In this document: positions 1 through 14,222 of the stretch, piece by piece
How the letters are laid out: every line of letters starts with the position of its first letter
How positions within the stretch are numbered: position 1 is the first letter of the stretch
Source: Galbula dea
Lineage: Eukaryota > Chordata > Aves > Piciformes > Galbulidae
Assembly (NCBI GenBank): GCA_013399015.1
Contig: VWZX01008512.1
Location: 55,107 to 119,106 of the forward strand
DNA length: 64,000 nt
Reading direction: 5' to 3'
Made by a program: the position numbers and the translations under genes
Notes under the pieces: generated by a model
Seen by the model: only the letters and a program-made list of their open reading frames with translations
The model's database searches: none
Told to the model about the DNA's origin: nothing

Positions 1-1283
1 CACTGAACACAGGAGTCACCAATACTAATTAAATCAAAGTACAAAATGTCGGATAACAGATTCCAATCAGTTAAAAAGACATGAGATGTGGCAGCATTCT
101 AATGGAAGATGTCAAATATATCAATGACAACAGCAGAATTCTTCAAAAAACATGATTTCTGCAACTGGGAATATGTTTTCCTTATTCCCACCCCCTATAT
201 ATTTATCTCCTACAAATTACAAGTTTCTGTTAACTTATTTCCTGCAACCGGAAATTCCTAATCATCTTAAGGACCTAAAAATTACAGAGAGGGGTGATGA
301 TCCACATGATTCAATTCCAATGTTATACCAATGATGATGTAACAGAATGAAAACAAATTGTGTTGCCATAGCCAATAAAGTAAGGAGTTTGAAAATGACC
401 CATCAGGGTCCATACCTTAGTGCCTTGCAAAATGACACCCTTAGTTAAGAGACCAAATTGAGAACCCTAGAAATAGCTCATGAAGTTTAGGTACATGGTT
501 TTAAATATTACATTACAAAGACATAAATGTTGTTTATAGCAAAGCATCCATTTTGTTTGAGAACAGTTTTCACTGAAGAAGCTTGCTATTGGAAGTTTAA
601 AGGAAAATTAATCTTAATTTGATTATTGACTTAGTGAAAAATCCTCCATGATGTATTTAACATAGTTTCCATGAAAAATTGTGGAATTTTGTAAATATGG
701 AGAACCACACTGCATATTTATTCAGAACTATGCAGCTTAACAGTCAACACTTTCATGATTAAGTTCTGCTTTACATAATGTATGGGGAACGAGAGAAAAG
801 TAAAATTTCAAAGAAAAAGGGTTCCTTCCTGCAGGTTTCAAAGATGCTGAAAGCAAAGACTTCCTCTAACACATCTCCTGTCTGTCAAATAAGACTTTTT
901 TCACTAGAGGTAGTATGAACATGACAATTACAGGATTATTTAACAGTCCCCCCTTGAATGAAGCTGCTTGTCAGAAGACCTGATGATATAAAACCTCTTT
1001 TTTTTTTCTGCCTGCACAAATTTCTGAATATTGAAGACCAATCTTGAAAAGGACACCCACAAGATACTATAATAATAATAATAATGTGTTTTCCTTTTAC
1101 TAGTTTATTTTCCCCATCAAACATTACAGAAAACTCTATCTCAAAATGGTATTCAAGATATATTTTGTCCAGTCAACAGTAAAAAACTTTTAGAAATTAA
1201 AAAAAACCCGAGGCAATGGCAGTATCTGAATTATGGTGGCAACTTTAGCATGGCTCCCATGTTAAATGTATTGTAATAATCAA
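1..1283. other. Intronic sequence, nothing recognised
   Basis: AT-rich unique-looking sequence. It holds a short T run near 990 and an (AAT)n microsatellite of about 16 bp near 1069-1084. Short open frames are of random length and show no family resemblance. Confidence 0.5.
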
Positions 1284-1994
1284 TTCATAGAATCATAGGA
1301 TTGTCAGAGTTGAAAGGGACCTCAAAGATCATCCAGTTCTAACCCCCTTGCCTGGCAGGGACACCATCCACTAGATCAGGTTGCCCAGGGCCCCATCAAG
1401 CCTTGTCTTAAAGCTTCCAGGGAGGAGGCTTCCACAACCTCTCTGGGCAACCTGTGCCACTGTCTAACCACCCTCATAGTGAAGAACTTCCTCCTAATAT
1501 CCAACCTAAATCTACCCTCCTCTAGCTTACATCCATTTCCCCTGGTTCTATCACTGTCTGATCTCCTAAAAAGTCCCTCACCAGCTTTCTTGTAGGCCCC
1601 CTTCAGATACTGGAAGGCCACAAGAAGGTCCCCTCAGAGCCTTCTCCTCTCCAGACTGAACAATCCCAACTCTTCCAGTCTCTCCTCATAGAAGAGGTGC
1701 TCCAGTCCGTCTGATCATTCTCCTGGCCCTTCTCTGGACTCGCTCCAGCACCCCCGTATCCCTCTTGGAACAGGGGCTCCAGATCTGGATGCAATATTCC
1801 AGGTGGGGTCTCATGAGAGCAGAGTAGAGGGGGAGAATCACCACCCTCAGCCTGCTGGCCACACTTCTCTTGATGCAGCCCAGGATACAGTTGTCCTTCT
1901 GGGCTGCAAGCGCACACTGGCGGCTCACGTCGAGCTTCACCTCCACCAGCACCCCCAAGTCTCTTTCCTCAGGGCTGCTCTCAAGCCTATTGCA
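1284..1994 (-). mobile_element. CR1 LINE fragment, 5'-truncated
   Basis: The minus-strand 3' end lies at the left border, with the CR1 terminus (complement of TTCATAGAATCATAGGATTG) followed by the complement of the conserved segment TTGAGGTCCCTTTCAACTCT. Reading right to left, the frame first gives the C-terminal ORF2 stretch LESSPEERDLGVLV and then LPLYSALMRPHLEYC, both typical of CR1. A frameshift near 1690-1620 moves the rest (YLKGAYKK through LDIRRKFF and PREVVEA) into another frame. The catalytic reverse-transcriptase core is absent because of 5' truncation. Same subfamily as the pieces at 24119 and 50238, judged by the GACACCATCCACTAGATCAGG segment. A dead copy. Confidence 0.93.
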
Positions 1995-3314
1995 AGAGCT
2001 TGCAACAGTGTACAAACAAGAGTGGAAATACATTTTTTTGCATTATATTCATAAAACCAATTTAAAATAATTCAGTGCAAGCCAGAAGAGAGTCCATCAG
2101 AGTAGAGCACTTAAGAACTGTAAGTGGTGCTTAAACAGGAAGTCACATTTCTACCTTTCTATCCACCACATTACAACTAACATCTAATGTCATTAAAACT
2201 GCAAAAGACTGGAGAAAAAGATTTCCCAGCTTGTTTTTTCAAATACATTTTCTCTGTGGTTTTCACATCATTCTGTGCTATATAAAATCAGTTTCTCTGA
2301 CTCCCTTCATAAATACTCAGGTTCCAGTGTAACAGGTATGTAAGCAAATGCATAACTTCATACACAAAACTACATGCAGAGAAATCACCAGCATTCTAGT
2401 GGTTGCATGATCAGATTCCCTTTATAGCTTCCCTGAGACTTTGAAGAGATGTGGAAAACAACATGTTGATCAGGAAACATGACTGCAGAGCCACTAAAAT
2501 TGATGAGCACAGTAAGTACCTAAACATTTTTTTGTAATAAACTGACTACAGTCCAAGCTAGCAGTCTTCCCTTAAGTAAAAGAAGAGTGAAAATTACATT
2601 ACCCACTTCTGCTTGCAGCTTCATTAACTTAGTAGCTACCTTAGTTACCTGTCCCATTCCCCAAATTACACCTGAGAAACACAGGACTGCACATCCATGC
2701 AGTTACATTAGCTTTGGAATCAGCTATCACTTCTTCCAAAATGCCCTGAAGGAATATTGTTGTAACAGGAAAAAAATGCATGTATACTGCATGTTCTCAA
2801 TCCTCCTGCTGATACCATCCTAGCTTTTTTCATGCCTTTTTTTTAATCTATCATTTTACCAACAGCAGCATAAATTACAAAGTTATGAGATGTGAAGTCC
2901 TTTTAATTATTTGTTTGGCTTTTACCTGGCATTTCACAGGCTTGTTCTACTCCTGCAGCATAGTTAAAATCACCTCTTTTACCCAGGCAGAACTGCAAGA
3001 AGCAATTCTGTATATAAAGACTTCATATGCTATGTCACCACTGCTAGCTTACACTGGAAAACAGGTGTAAACATGACATCTTTTCTGCCTACAGCAACCA
3101 GTTATTCCACCTGTACTTAAAGTAAACCAAGCAAGGCCACCAGCTTGATCCATGGCACACTGTTGTGGCCCCTGTCCCAAATTCAACATACATTCTCCAA
3201 ACAGGGCAGTTTGCAACAGGACCTAATGCCATTCCCAACAGGCAGCATGGACAAGGAAGCCTCCCTTTGTCCTGGAGAACGGCAGAGAGGACAAAGTTAA
3301 TCTGTGTGCATGAG
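1995..3314. other. Intronic sequence, nothing recognised
   Basis: No repeat family or exon recognised. Composition rises in GC towards 3150-3300, just before the next CR1, which could be an unrecognised older part of that CR1. Confidence 0.45.
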
Positions 3315-3700
3315 AACCACAGCACAGCTCAGTGGAAAAGGAGCTGGAGTTGTTGGTTGACAGTGGCTGAAGATGAGACAGCAGTGTGCACAGGTGGCCA
3401 AGAAGGCCAACAGCATCTTGGCTTGGATCAGCAGTAGTGTGGCCAGCAGGGCTACAGCAAGGATTGCCCTCCTGTACTTAGCACTGCTGAGGCCACACCT
3501 GGGATACTGAGTTCAGTGTTGGGCCCCTCCCTACAAGAAGGACATTGAGATGCTGGAGTGTGTCCAAAGAAAAGCAAGAAAGCTGGTGACAGATCTAGAG
3601 CACAAGGTTGTGAGGAGCACCTAAGGGAACCAGGGCTGTTTAGTCTGGAGAGATGCAGGCTCAGGGGAGACCTTCCTGCTCTTTGTAACTCCCTGAAAGT
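3315..3700 (+). mobile_element. Old CR1 fragment lacking its 3' end
   Basis: Plus-strand reading gives CR1 ORF2 C-terminal sequence: TGGCCAAGAAGGCCAACAGC followed by the region encoding ALLRPHLGY-like residues, then GGACATTGAGATGCTGGAGT. Stops and frameshifts interrupt it. The match fades after CCCTGAAAGTGATAG, before the segment that encodes the RLDIRKNFF-like block and before the 3' UTR. CR1 copies normally lose 5' rather than 3' sequence, so this piece was cut by a later deletion or rearrangement. It resembles the older type also seen at 4007 and 26219. Confidence 0.82.
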
Positions 3701-4006
3701 GATAGTGTGAGCTATCTCAGGTGACATTTCTCCCTCCACCCCTGTAACCACACATGTTCTTGCAGGCAAGCACAGGAAAGCAGAGAGGCTGGCCTGACAC
3801 AAACTCACACCAGTGTCTGACACATGACACAGGCTTACTTTACAATCTGACTTTTGAGACAGTAGTCAGAAAAACAGAGGCTAAAATGCAGTTGACTGAA
3901 GAGGTGACTACTCTTGGCATCAGTGTTTTTTCAAGCATACAGAAGATGGGAACATCCTGTTCCTCCCTGCATAGAAGGTCACCGGTTTAAGACAATGTCT
4001 TCTTAA
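3701..4006. other. Unassigned spacer between two CR1 pieces
   Basis: About 300 bp between a plus-strand CR1 that lacks its 3' end and a minus-strand CR1 3' end. Nothing recognised in it. Confidence 0.4.
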
Positions 4007-4285
4007 AATCACAGAATCATTTTGGTTTGAAAAGACCTTTAAGACCATCAAGTCCAACCATTAACCCAGCACTGCCAGGTCACCACTAAACTAGGTCCCT
4101 CAGCATCACATCTACACATCTTTTCAGTCCCTCCAGGGATGGTGACCACACCACTGTCCTAGGCAGCCTGTGCCAGGGCTTGACAACTCTTTAGGGGAAG
4201 ACACTGTTCCTAATGACCAACCTAAACCTCCACTGGTGTAACTTGAGGCTGTTTCCTTTTGTCCTATCACTTGTTACTTCGGTGA
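4007..4285 (-). mobile_element. Old CR1 3' fragment
   Basis: The left edge carries the 3' terminus (AATCACAGAATCATTTTGGT on the plus strand), then AAGACCTTTAAGACCATCAA, the signature of the older CR1-X/Y-like families. It runs through the end of ORF2 (complement of CTAATGACCAACCTAAACCT) and is lost shortly after GTCCTATCACTTGTTACTT. Divergence from the young copies is clear by eye, so it is an old, 5'-truncated insertion of about 280 bp. Confidence 0.88.
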
Positions 4286-6946
4286 CACCTGGTTTGGCCT
4301 TTTCTAAGAGTAAGTGCAAGCTATGGCAAGACTGACATGGGCACAGCAAGTACAACTCATTGTACCATGTGTTAAAAATGGGTATTTCTCCCCAAGAAGT
4401 GGCAAGAGACCAAAAACTTAAGAGCAAAGAAGTATTTAAATAAATACTATGCTCCCACTCTGAGAGCTGCCAATATTTACTACTTAAAATTTAAACACTT
4501 TCCTTGCATCCCTTCAGGAAAGCTTCTGCATTTTCTGCCATCTGAAAGGTTCACTTGTCCATGTCATCAATTAAGACCTTCAATACTGTCAATAATGCAT
4601 TTATTAGGTGGCTCTACACTACTAGCTTGCAATAATTCAAAAGGAAAAACCAGATAGAGGAGGAAGTATTAAAAATGCTGCATATGTTGTTCTTAGGTGT
4701 ATCTAGAAGTTTAATCTAATATTCATCTACACTGTGATTTTAACTGTATCAGGAAATACAAGTTTAGTTAAGAAATAACTAACAGACTAGTAACTACACT
4801 TGAAACACATCATCCTAAATGACACTGCAATTGCTGTTCTTTGAATATGTACTTTAGATTAATGTGAACAGTAACTTTACCTAGATCTGCTACAAAACTG
4901 TTTTAGTAACTCCAGGCTTGGCAACGTTATAGTTCATACCACTCAGAACAGGAGAAAATCACTATTTTTTATCAGTTTTAGATCACCAACTTCCTTTTAC
5001 TGGTAAATCTAACCATTTTTTTAACAGGATGTTCTTTCAAAGCCTGCTCTGGCATTTACAAATACCTGCTTGTATTTTAGTACAGCTATCCCCACTTCTT
5101 GCCAGGTGCAATTCAATGAAGTCAAGAAAGCTAACAAACCATGGACAATGCTGACCCACCACAGAACTAGTCCCCTGAAGAGGGTTCTCATTAGCAGAGT
5201 GACATGAGCCACTAGCACAGCCCAACCTCAGGGTCTTGTAGAGCAAAACTGTTGATGCTGAGGATCTGACATCCACTGTACTACACAAGTTTGAGTGAAG
5301 TGCACCTTCTGGCTCTGTTTTATGTGCAAGAATCCCAGTTTGCCTACCCTAAGACTGCTCTAGGATGACAGTGAAAGCCTGGTGAGGACAACTGGCACAG
5401 AAAGCACGCTACTGAACCAAGTAAGTATCACCCCAAGCTGGATGATATGGAAAAGCAGGAGGAAAATGGCAAGGCATAAAGTAAAAGATGGAAGCAAGGA
5501 ATAACAGACAGTGAACACCTGTGGAATTACAAAAAAAAAAGGAAAAAAAGTAAAAAATAACCAAGTGAAACACTGCAGAACATCTTCATGAAGATCTGGG
5601 AAGAATGTACTTATGACCTTCACATACTGATTCGTAACTGATTTTTGTTGCTGTCTTTAAAGAAACATCCAGCTCAGGACAGTCTGGATTTGATTTTCTT
5701 TAAAACCAGGATGAAATCTGAACGATTTTAACAGGATTTGTGAATACATGACACCTCTCAAAACCACACTCAACCTACCAAAATCAGAATTCACAAACAC
5801 AGAACCCCCCAGAATCAACAGTGACTTTGATAAAATATTAGCTTTACTCGTATGCCACAGGTCAAAGCCTGTAAAAACAGAGGTAATATTTTACTACACA
5901 ATAAAAGAATAGCGTGAATAAGTGCTCTGGAACTTGCAAATGGTAGCTGTGATGTATGCTTTGGCACCAAGTACAGTCAGCAGGTCAACAGTAAAACCAA
6001 TAATAATAATTTATGCACAATGGCATTGCAGCAGAATGCCAACAAGTCACTGAACGTCTGCTTTCAACCTCACAGAAGAAAACTGCCAGCCCAATGCAGC
6101 ACCTTGAGGCTTCCATTTCAAAAAATCAACTAAATGTACTCCTTTTACAGTATTCCTACCCTGCTGCCACGCAATCAACAAGACAGAATAACCCAAATAA
6201 TTTACTCCTTTCTGTTACTCCATGAAATTGTAATCATGTTGTCAATGTTTCAGCACTTAAGACAATCATTCCAACTTGCAGAACTGACAAAGTTGGAGCT
6301 AAATTTCAAGGCAAAAAACTGAAATAACACCTGTCTGAACTGATTTTACAAACCAATATACATTACAAAATTAAAGCATGCAGAGAAAGGTTTTTGTTAA
6401 CAGTACTTAAAACTTCTCCATACCTTATTTTTAAAGATTTGCATTTTTCCTTTCCATTGTTCTGAATTGAGTTAGGCAGCAGAAAGCGATATATAATAAT
6501 AATTAAGTAGCCACGAAAATGTGGATTATCATATGCTTTGAACTTCATATAATCATATATAAAAATATCAAAGAATGATTTACACACAGGAAATCTTACT
6601 GTTAGAGAATAGACACCAACTATAAGTGACGTGAAAAGATTCCAGGAAAGTCCTTTTAATGTACATATACCTCACTGGGAGATCTTTAACTGCTGGCAAG
6701 TATTCATGGGAACACAGCCCCTTGTGAAGGATGGACCCTCCTTGCTTGAGAAGTGATGTTCTGGGATGGAGACTGAACTCTGAGGAAAGGAGGTTGGAAA
6801 GAACTCATTTAGAAAAGCTCTGTTCCTGACTCAGCCTAAGTATCTTGGTACCACAGAGGTACCATTCTGCTCACATACCTGTGGGGAACCATTCGCGACA
6901 CGGTCCTACAGCTTCAAGTTGGGGGTGAAGTACATGGGGTTCATAA
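4286..6946. other. Intronic sequence, nothing recognised
   Basis: AT-rich unique-looking sequence of 2.7 kb. It includes A-rich runs near 5529-5560. No repeat family, RNA gene or exon recognised. Confidence 0.5.
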
Positions 6947-7757
6947 ATTCACAGATTCATAGACTGGCCTGGGTTGGAAGGGATCTTAAAGATCATCTAG
7001 CTCCAACCCCCCTGCCAGGGGCAGGGATCCCATCCACTAGACCAGCTTGTCCAGGGCCACATCCAGCCTGGCCTTGAACACTGCCAGGGATGGGGCCTCC
7101 ACAACCTCTCTGGGCAGCTTGTTCCAGTGCCTCATCACCCTCTGAATAAAGAATTTCTTCCCAATGTCCAATCTAAATCTTCCCTCCTTCAGTTTGAAGC
7201 CATTCCCCCTTGTCCTATTGCTTTCACCCAGATAAAGAGCTTCTCTTGTAGGCCCCCTTTAGGTTTTGGAAGGCTGCTATAAGGTCCTCCCAAAGCCTCC
7301 TCTTCTCCAGGATGAACAATCCCAACTCTCTGAGCCTGTCCTCGTAGGCTCCAGCCCTCTGATCATCTTCGTGGCCTCCTCTGGACCTGCTCTAGAAGGT
7401 CCAGGTCTTTTTTACACTGAGGACCCCAGAGCTGGATGCAGTACTCCAGGTGGGGTCTCATGAGGGTAGAGTAGAGAGGCAGAATCACCTCCCCTAACCT
7501 GCTGGCCATGTCTCTCCTGATGCAGCCCAGGATAGGGTTGGCTTTCTGGGCTGCAAGCGCCCATTGCTGACTCACCTCCAGCTTTTTCATCCAGCATGAC
7601 CACAAAGTCCTTCTCCACAGGGCTTCTCTCAATGACTTATCTCTTAGACTGTACTCATGCCTGGCATTGCCCTGATCCAAATGCAGGACCTTACACTTGG
7701 ACTCAGTGAACCTCAGATGGATCTCACGGGACCACTTCTCAAGTTTGTGCAAGCATT
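6947..7757 (-). mobile_element. CR1 LINE fragment, 5'-truncated
   Basis: The minus-strand 3' terminus is at 6947-6965, followed by the complement of TTAAGATCCCTTCCAACCCA. The body reads as ORF2 C-terminus: KLEKWSREIHLRFTESKCKV near the right end, then LPLYSTLMRPHLEYCIQLWG and the QVQRRPRR block. Several small indels break the frame after about 7363. The right end at AAGTTTGTGCAAG is the 5' truncation point, so the reverse-transcriptase catalytic motifs are missing. Confidence 0.93.
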
Positions 7758-10700
7758 AAATACTAGAACCACAAAAAACCCCTGAGGTAGATCTATAAAA
7801 AACAATAAATTAATAAATCAATACCAAAAATGATTGAAAAAATAATTCATCTGAATTTCAGTGTAGGCAACATCTTACAACATCATACAGTTAAAAATAA
7901 AGTTGTCAACAAAGTCGTGTTTTAACATCATTATAAACTGAAAGAAGATAATGACCACGTTACCATCATAAGAGATGGAGAAAACTGAACTGCCCACAGA
8001 TGTAAATACCAAAGACAAAAGACAAGTAATATAAAAGAACCTAAAGGGGTTTTAGGTTCAAGTCTCTATACTGAAAAAATACATTAAAAAGTGAGATTAG
8101 GATCATAAAAATGACACTGAATAACACAGGGCTAATACTTCAAAGAACATAGATGTAATGAGAGAAACAAATTTAAAAGGCAGTAAATGACCTTGAGACT
8201 CTATCAATTACTAAACTCATATTAAGTTTGTAGAATAATAGAGTAGGTTTGCAGAATAACAAGTGTAGCAGTGAGGGAGAAAAAAAGCTTGGAAAATCAC
8301 AGGTAATAGACCTCTTTTTTATTCATTTCTGCAATCTTCCCTATCACTTTCAATATCAAGATACTGAAATAAGAGATGATTAAAAGAAGACCACAAAAAA
8401 ATAATTAAATGTTGAATCACCAGTAAATTGTTAGCTTAGTTATGAGTAAGCCATGTAGGAACACCTAAAATGTCTGAGTATATGGTAAGAAAGAGAAATA
8501 AGGGAATTACATGGAAATCTAACTAGCAATAGACAGATTAAACCTCAAAAAAAAAAAGAAAAAGGGAAAATGCATGCTCCATATCAGAAAAATCATCATA
8601 ATAGTGACACTGTGGAATAGTTTCTCAACAAACTAAAAGAAACACAGAGTGGTATAATGAAGAGAGTAATGCTGAACTAGCAGGGGGGGCAGACCAGAAG
8701 ATCTGAAAAGTATCTTCTCCATCTAATTCTAACAGACTATTAAAGAGGACAATCAATAGTCAGGGAGGTAAGTTATTTTGATAATCTCCATGGTTTTCCT
8801 TCCCTCAGAGGAAAGACCACAGCTGAAGTTGGGAGAAATAAAAAAGAGGAAACACCAAGCTGTGTGCTTTCTGATAGTTCCTGTGTCCCATTGTGGATGT
8901 TACCATTATCTTTACATATGAAGAGAGATTGAAATAATCTAGAGAGGTTCCCCACACTACAACACTGAGATAAAGAACTTAAAAGCAACACCACATGGTT
9001 TGGCATCAAATTAAATGGGTAAGAACAGAGTCATGTTTCCTGGGGGGAAAGAGACTGAATATTATGAGGTTAGTCACACTATTAGTGGGGCCAATAATGT
9101 CACTTAGAAGGAAAATAAGTGTGATATGTAACTAAATTTTTCACATCGTTTGGTTTAGTTTGTACTGAAGTTAAGGAGCAACATCACAATTCTATCAGGT
9201 AAAAGCAGCAAAGGAGGAAGCCAGACATTTGGGCAGCTTTTTTCAACAGTTGAGCAAAAGAGCTGAATGATAGGTGAAATTAGAGGCTAAAATGTGACTC
9301 TCGTTATGAAAAAACATAAGCAAACCCAATACTTGGTGAAGTACAATACAATGTCAGAATATACTTCTATTTGAATATTTTATCCACATTACATTACACA
9401 TGTTTTTACCCACAGTCAGACCACTAACAATTTAGACTGGATGGCTCAGAAAACAACAGGTTTTCTTTATTACAGATGCTCTTAGGGAAGTTAATATAAT
9501 CAGATGGTTTGGGAACAGTGTTAAATGTATGAGCTACTGCTAAGTAGTTTAGAAATCGACTGGTTAAGAATATTGCCTAACAAAAGATAAAGGAAAACAA
9601 GCATGGCCAAATAGTTTTTGCACAGAACTATAAAGCAAAAACTCTTAAATTGTAAACCAGCTGTGCTGCTGAATTAGCATCTGTATTTCAGTCAATACGA
9701 AAGCCTGTTGTGTCTCAGTATCTGTGAAAGGAGAATAAATAACATTTGTCTTTTTACTTTACTGAAGCTTTGGCTGGAAATCCTTTGAGGCAGGTAATGG
9801 GTCTCTCATCCCAGTCTTCTGAAGAGTGAGCAAGTGACAGCACAAAAAAAAAAAAATTACTATGTAGGATGCTGCAAGAGGAGAAAAATTCAGGCAATAT
9901 TTTAAGTTCTAGACATATCTAGCATCTACCTTATATATCAGGCATCTAGCACTAGTACATCATCTTTTACTGAATTCCAGCCTTCTCTTGCTTTTGTTCC
10001 ATGTTACCAGTCCAGAAATTAATGAAAGAACATATTCAGCCTCCTAAGCTCTCCTAAGTGCTTTGCAATCGTTTAATAAGTACTTTGCAGACTAATGAAG
10101 AGCAGTAATTTCAGGATACTGATTACTGAATGAGCAGACAGGCTCAGGAAAGTAGTTAATCATAAACCAGCAATAAGATGAAGTTTGGGGGACAGGAAGG
10201 GCAGGACAGTTTGCAATGAATCAGCAGAAGGAGGGTGGGAAAAACAGGAAAAAAACTAAAGGACAATTTCCAATGCGAACTGTGAGGGTGTTTTCACCAA
10301 GGCTTTCCAAAGCACCTCAGACAGGATGAATTTTGCTGTATGTCTGCACATACTGCAGGTCCATTTCCCTTTGAATAGTGACATACATCACTGCTACACA
10401 AAGGCTTCAGCCTCCTTGTGCAGCCCTGTGATGGCAGGAAAGGAAAGACTCCTCTCTTAGCTCCTTCACGGTTCAACTACAGTTTTGGAACGGCATAGGG
10501 TGAAGGGCTCTAGTTTGGAGACCTCAGTACCTACAATGTCTTGAAGAATCCCAGCTGCAGAATGCAACCTTTCCACTTTGTGCTCATATTAGTGCAAATT
10601 CCACCGTAATGGGCAAGTGCCTCTGGGCAACACCTGTACTATTCAAACAATTACTTGCTAGCGTGAACTTGGCACCAAAGCCAGCCCTCCGATCAGAGGC

Positions 10701-13700
10701 ACAACACTTCATAAAAGTCTGCAGCTTGCTTCTCTTCATGCTTCACAGACTTTGCATTCTGGCATGTTTCTGAAGCAAGCCAAAGACAATGCATATTGGA
10801 GTATGCCTTGATGTTTGGATGGAAAGGTTCACCTTCTAACTGATAACAGATGGGAGACACAATGCATAACCCACTGCATGATTCATTTAAAGACTCTCTC
10901 TCTCTCTCTCTCTCTCACTAGGCAACTTAGCATTTCAATAATCAAACTACACACTCAGAGAGCTGGGGAGGGTATAAACGGTTGGCTCCTTCTGAGATAA
11001 CAGTGCCAGACTCTGCAAACAAGGTCAGCAATGAAAGTGTCTTTGGAAAGAACACCAGTAAGTTAACTAACTGATGCAGATAAAGCTCTGAGCTCATCTT
11101 AAGAGATGAACTTAGGCTGCCAAGTGTCAAGAAGGGAAAATGCTTTCATATGCTTTCTGTGTTTAGCTACCATTCCCAAAAAACCTCCAGGAACTCACAA
11201 GATCTATCATTGTTTTGACGGAATGCTTGGATGAAGAGTACAGAAGACATCAGCTATCAAGCCACACACAGAGTCTGACAAATGATGTCACATACATGCA
11301 CAACACTTACCTAGCAGCTGCAGACACATATACACCACTGATACTGGGTTCAAGCCCTTGTCAATAACTGAAGGTAGCAAAGCCAGTCTTTTGGCAGGCA
11401 GGAGCTGATCAAAGTTCCTGTGAGCACTCTCATCTGAAATGCTGTTAGAGATTATTTCTTTGCTCATAAGGAATTCAAGCTGAGCAGAAAAGGAGTGGAG
11501 GAGATAGTCCACAGTCAGACAAACCTACAAGTACTCCCTTTGTTAGTACACCTGCTACCATTAGTATCCTCACTTTTGTCAACATTCCCAGTGATTTGGC
11601 AGTGCTGAAGAGGGGTAGGCAGGACCCTACTGCAACTCTTCGGATGGTTCACATGGGTTAGAAAAATTCACAAGTCAAACCCAAAAGAAATAGCTGAGGA
11701 TATGGAATGGTGGAAGCAAACACAGTAATTTCAGTGGTTTGGAATATTGGTTCAGTTCATGTCTAGAATACAATGAGTTTTCTCTGGAAAACTTCTTCCC
11801 CTGAACTATGGTGGCAACTCCTCTAAAGAGTCTAAACAAAGCAACAAGGCCACTTCTCTTGTAAAAGGCTCTCATGAGAAATGTTCTTCAAGAGGAACAT
11901 GGAAGAGAAGTGGATTGGGAGTAAGAAGTGGATTTACATCAGGTAACAACAGGTAATGAATGTTATACTACATCAAATAAATGGGGTAAGGTGCCTTTGA
12001 AGGCTGTGCCTTTTTCCTGTCAAATCTCTTGATGAAGCATATGCATGGCAGCTGTTGCTGAGGAGGAAGAATGATGGTGACTCTCGTCATACTTAGGCTT
12101 TTCTGGAGCAATCTACCTGGAGAGACAATAACATTGTCTACTTTAGCTGAAGGCAGTTGAGCTCTTCCTTCTCCGACAAGTATCTGTAGGCACTCTTTCA
12201 TTTATATCAGAAATGAGCCTTCATAATCTCCAGTCCTCACAAGCCTGACTCTGACATCTGCTTCCCTGGGGAGGTCATTATGTCATGCATATGAGCACCC
12301 AGCTACCACTCTTCTGAAAGTGGTGAAAATGGCAACCCTTGCCATTTCTACAACCATCTTTGCCACCATCTGTCCTTCTGTATTTCCTAGAGTTTCTCCT
12401 GGATGCCTCAAAAGCATCCAAGAGCCAAAGTGCCCCTTAGTCTCAGGTTAAAAACAAAAATTTGGCAATTTGGTGCAGAAATTGCCCAAGAAAAGGAAAG
12501 AAAATACAAATTTTTTGAAAATACACCCAGCTCTGTATGGTTTTTGCAGTTGGGATACTGCTGAGCGTCCCCTTCCTTCTCTTTTCTTCTATCCAACTGT
12601 CAGCCCGATACTGAGCTAGAAAACTGATCTTGGCACTTGTGAAAAATCATAGTTTCAATGACAGAATATAAGTTATAATACAAACATATAGATATATGCA
12701 GACTACAGACACAGAAAAACAATGCAGCAGGATATATCCACCCAACTGTACTGCCTCTTCTTCAGACAACACAGAAATCCTCCATTATGGATTTGAGCTT
12801 TGCAGGCCCACACCTTCACAAAACCAGGCACGTTTCAAATTCTACTAATAAACTTTAAGGCAAATCCCTACACCTACATTATTATTGTAGTCTGAGATAA
12901 ACCTTAATGTGCAGTTAAGAAGTGACATAAGATAAAAACTGTTCTACTTGCTGCTTGTCTAGTTCAGAAATCCCACCATCTTTATCTCCTAAAAAAGATA
13001 TATTTTTCATGTAAAGAGACACATATCTCTTTAATAAAGCAAAGGTGTTATTAGAAGTAAGCCCATGTCAGCCAAGCTTATCGACTACGTGATATAAACC
13101 TTAAATGCAGTAGTAACTATTTCAGAAAGAATACAAAAGCCACATCAAAACGATACAAGACTAAGACTCACAAATGTAAGGAAATTATTTCCAACTGGCC
13201 ACAGAATATGGAATTATCTTTTCCTACAACTTGCTGCATTTTACCTAGGTAACGTGGCTCACATGGCAAAGTACAGTTCTAAAATAATTCATTGTTCAGA
13301 GACCCTTATCAGCTGCAAAGCCCAGGCTGGAGCAGGGCCATATCAGCTGCAGAGCCAACACATAACAGAGTGGAGTGGAAAGGACAGATTGCAGTGTCTC
13401 CCCATTTTACTGCTGCTATTGCAGAATACCAACCTCTGAATTTCCATCCTGTTTGTTACAAGAATGCCAGTTTATTATTCAAATGGAACTATGGCAGATT
13501 AGTATGAAAAAGAGCGATACAGAAAACAAATTTAAGAGATTCTGCTGCAGCTTTTTTATCCTTTTAGGAAGGTTCATTTTTGCCTGAAAATTTTGCACAG
13601 TAAGATTTCAAATAGTATACAAAGATAGGAAAGCTCAGATAGTCTCAGTACCATTTGTTTTTGAAAAAAATAAAATCCCAGAAGGACAGAGCATAAATCC

Positions 13701-14222
13701 TTAACTTTCATTTACAGCCTGAGCAAAACAAGCATCCACACTGAACAAGAAAGTGGATGGCCCCAAACCCCAATTCCCACCTCAATGTCAATCAAAACTC
13801 AGCATCTGTAATGTCTGTTTTGATTTTTTTTTTTAAATGAGGAAGGAATGATGCAAATGGTAACATCTAGACTTGTCATCTGTACACCAAAGCTCTCATT
13901 CAGCTGAACATATGCTGAAATTTAAGCATATTGAAACAAAGCCCAAGACTCAGCCAAACTGAATTCAAAGTGGCTGAGATACTAAGGCCACACTTCTGCA
14001 AGACATACAAGCGTATGATAAAACTGAAGCATGATCTTAATTTTCCATTGGTACTAAACCATGTGTCAAAGCATTGCCTTCATAACAACAGATGTTATAG
14101 TGGTGGTTTTCATCACTGGATCTCAAAAGAGGAAGGGAAATGGTGGTTCTCCTGCTGAAAGAGGGAGGTTCTGTGGTGTGACCCCAAACCACCCATCGGT
14201 AGAAGCACGGACAGAACCCATG
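7758..14222. other. 6.5 kb CR1-free intronic tract
   Basis: No mobile element, RNA gene or exon recognised. A (CT)n microsatellite lies at 10894-10916. The stretch 10500-10810 is more balanced in composition than its surroundings and contains GGCACCAAAGCC and an octamer-like AATGCATATTGG, so it is a weak candidate for conserved noncoding DNA. The rest is AT-rich with short A or T runs (for example 9843-9855). Confidence 0.45.
10894..10916. repeat. (CT)n microsatellite
   Basis: Twenty-three bases of uninterrupted CT dinucleotides, flanked by AGA and ACTAGG. Confidence 0.95.
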
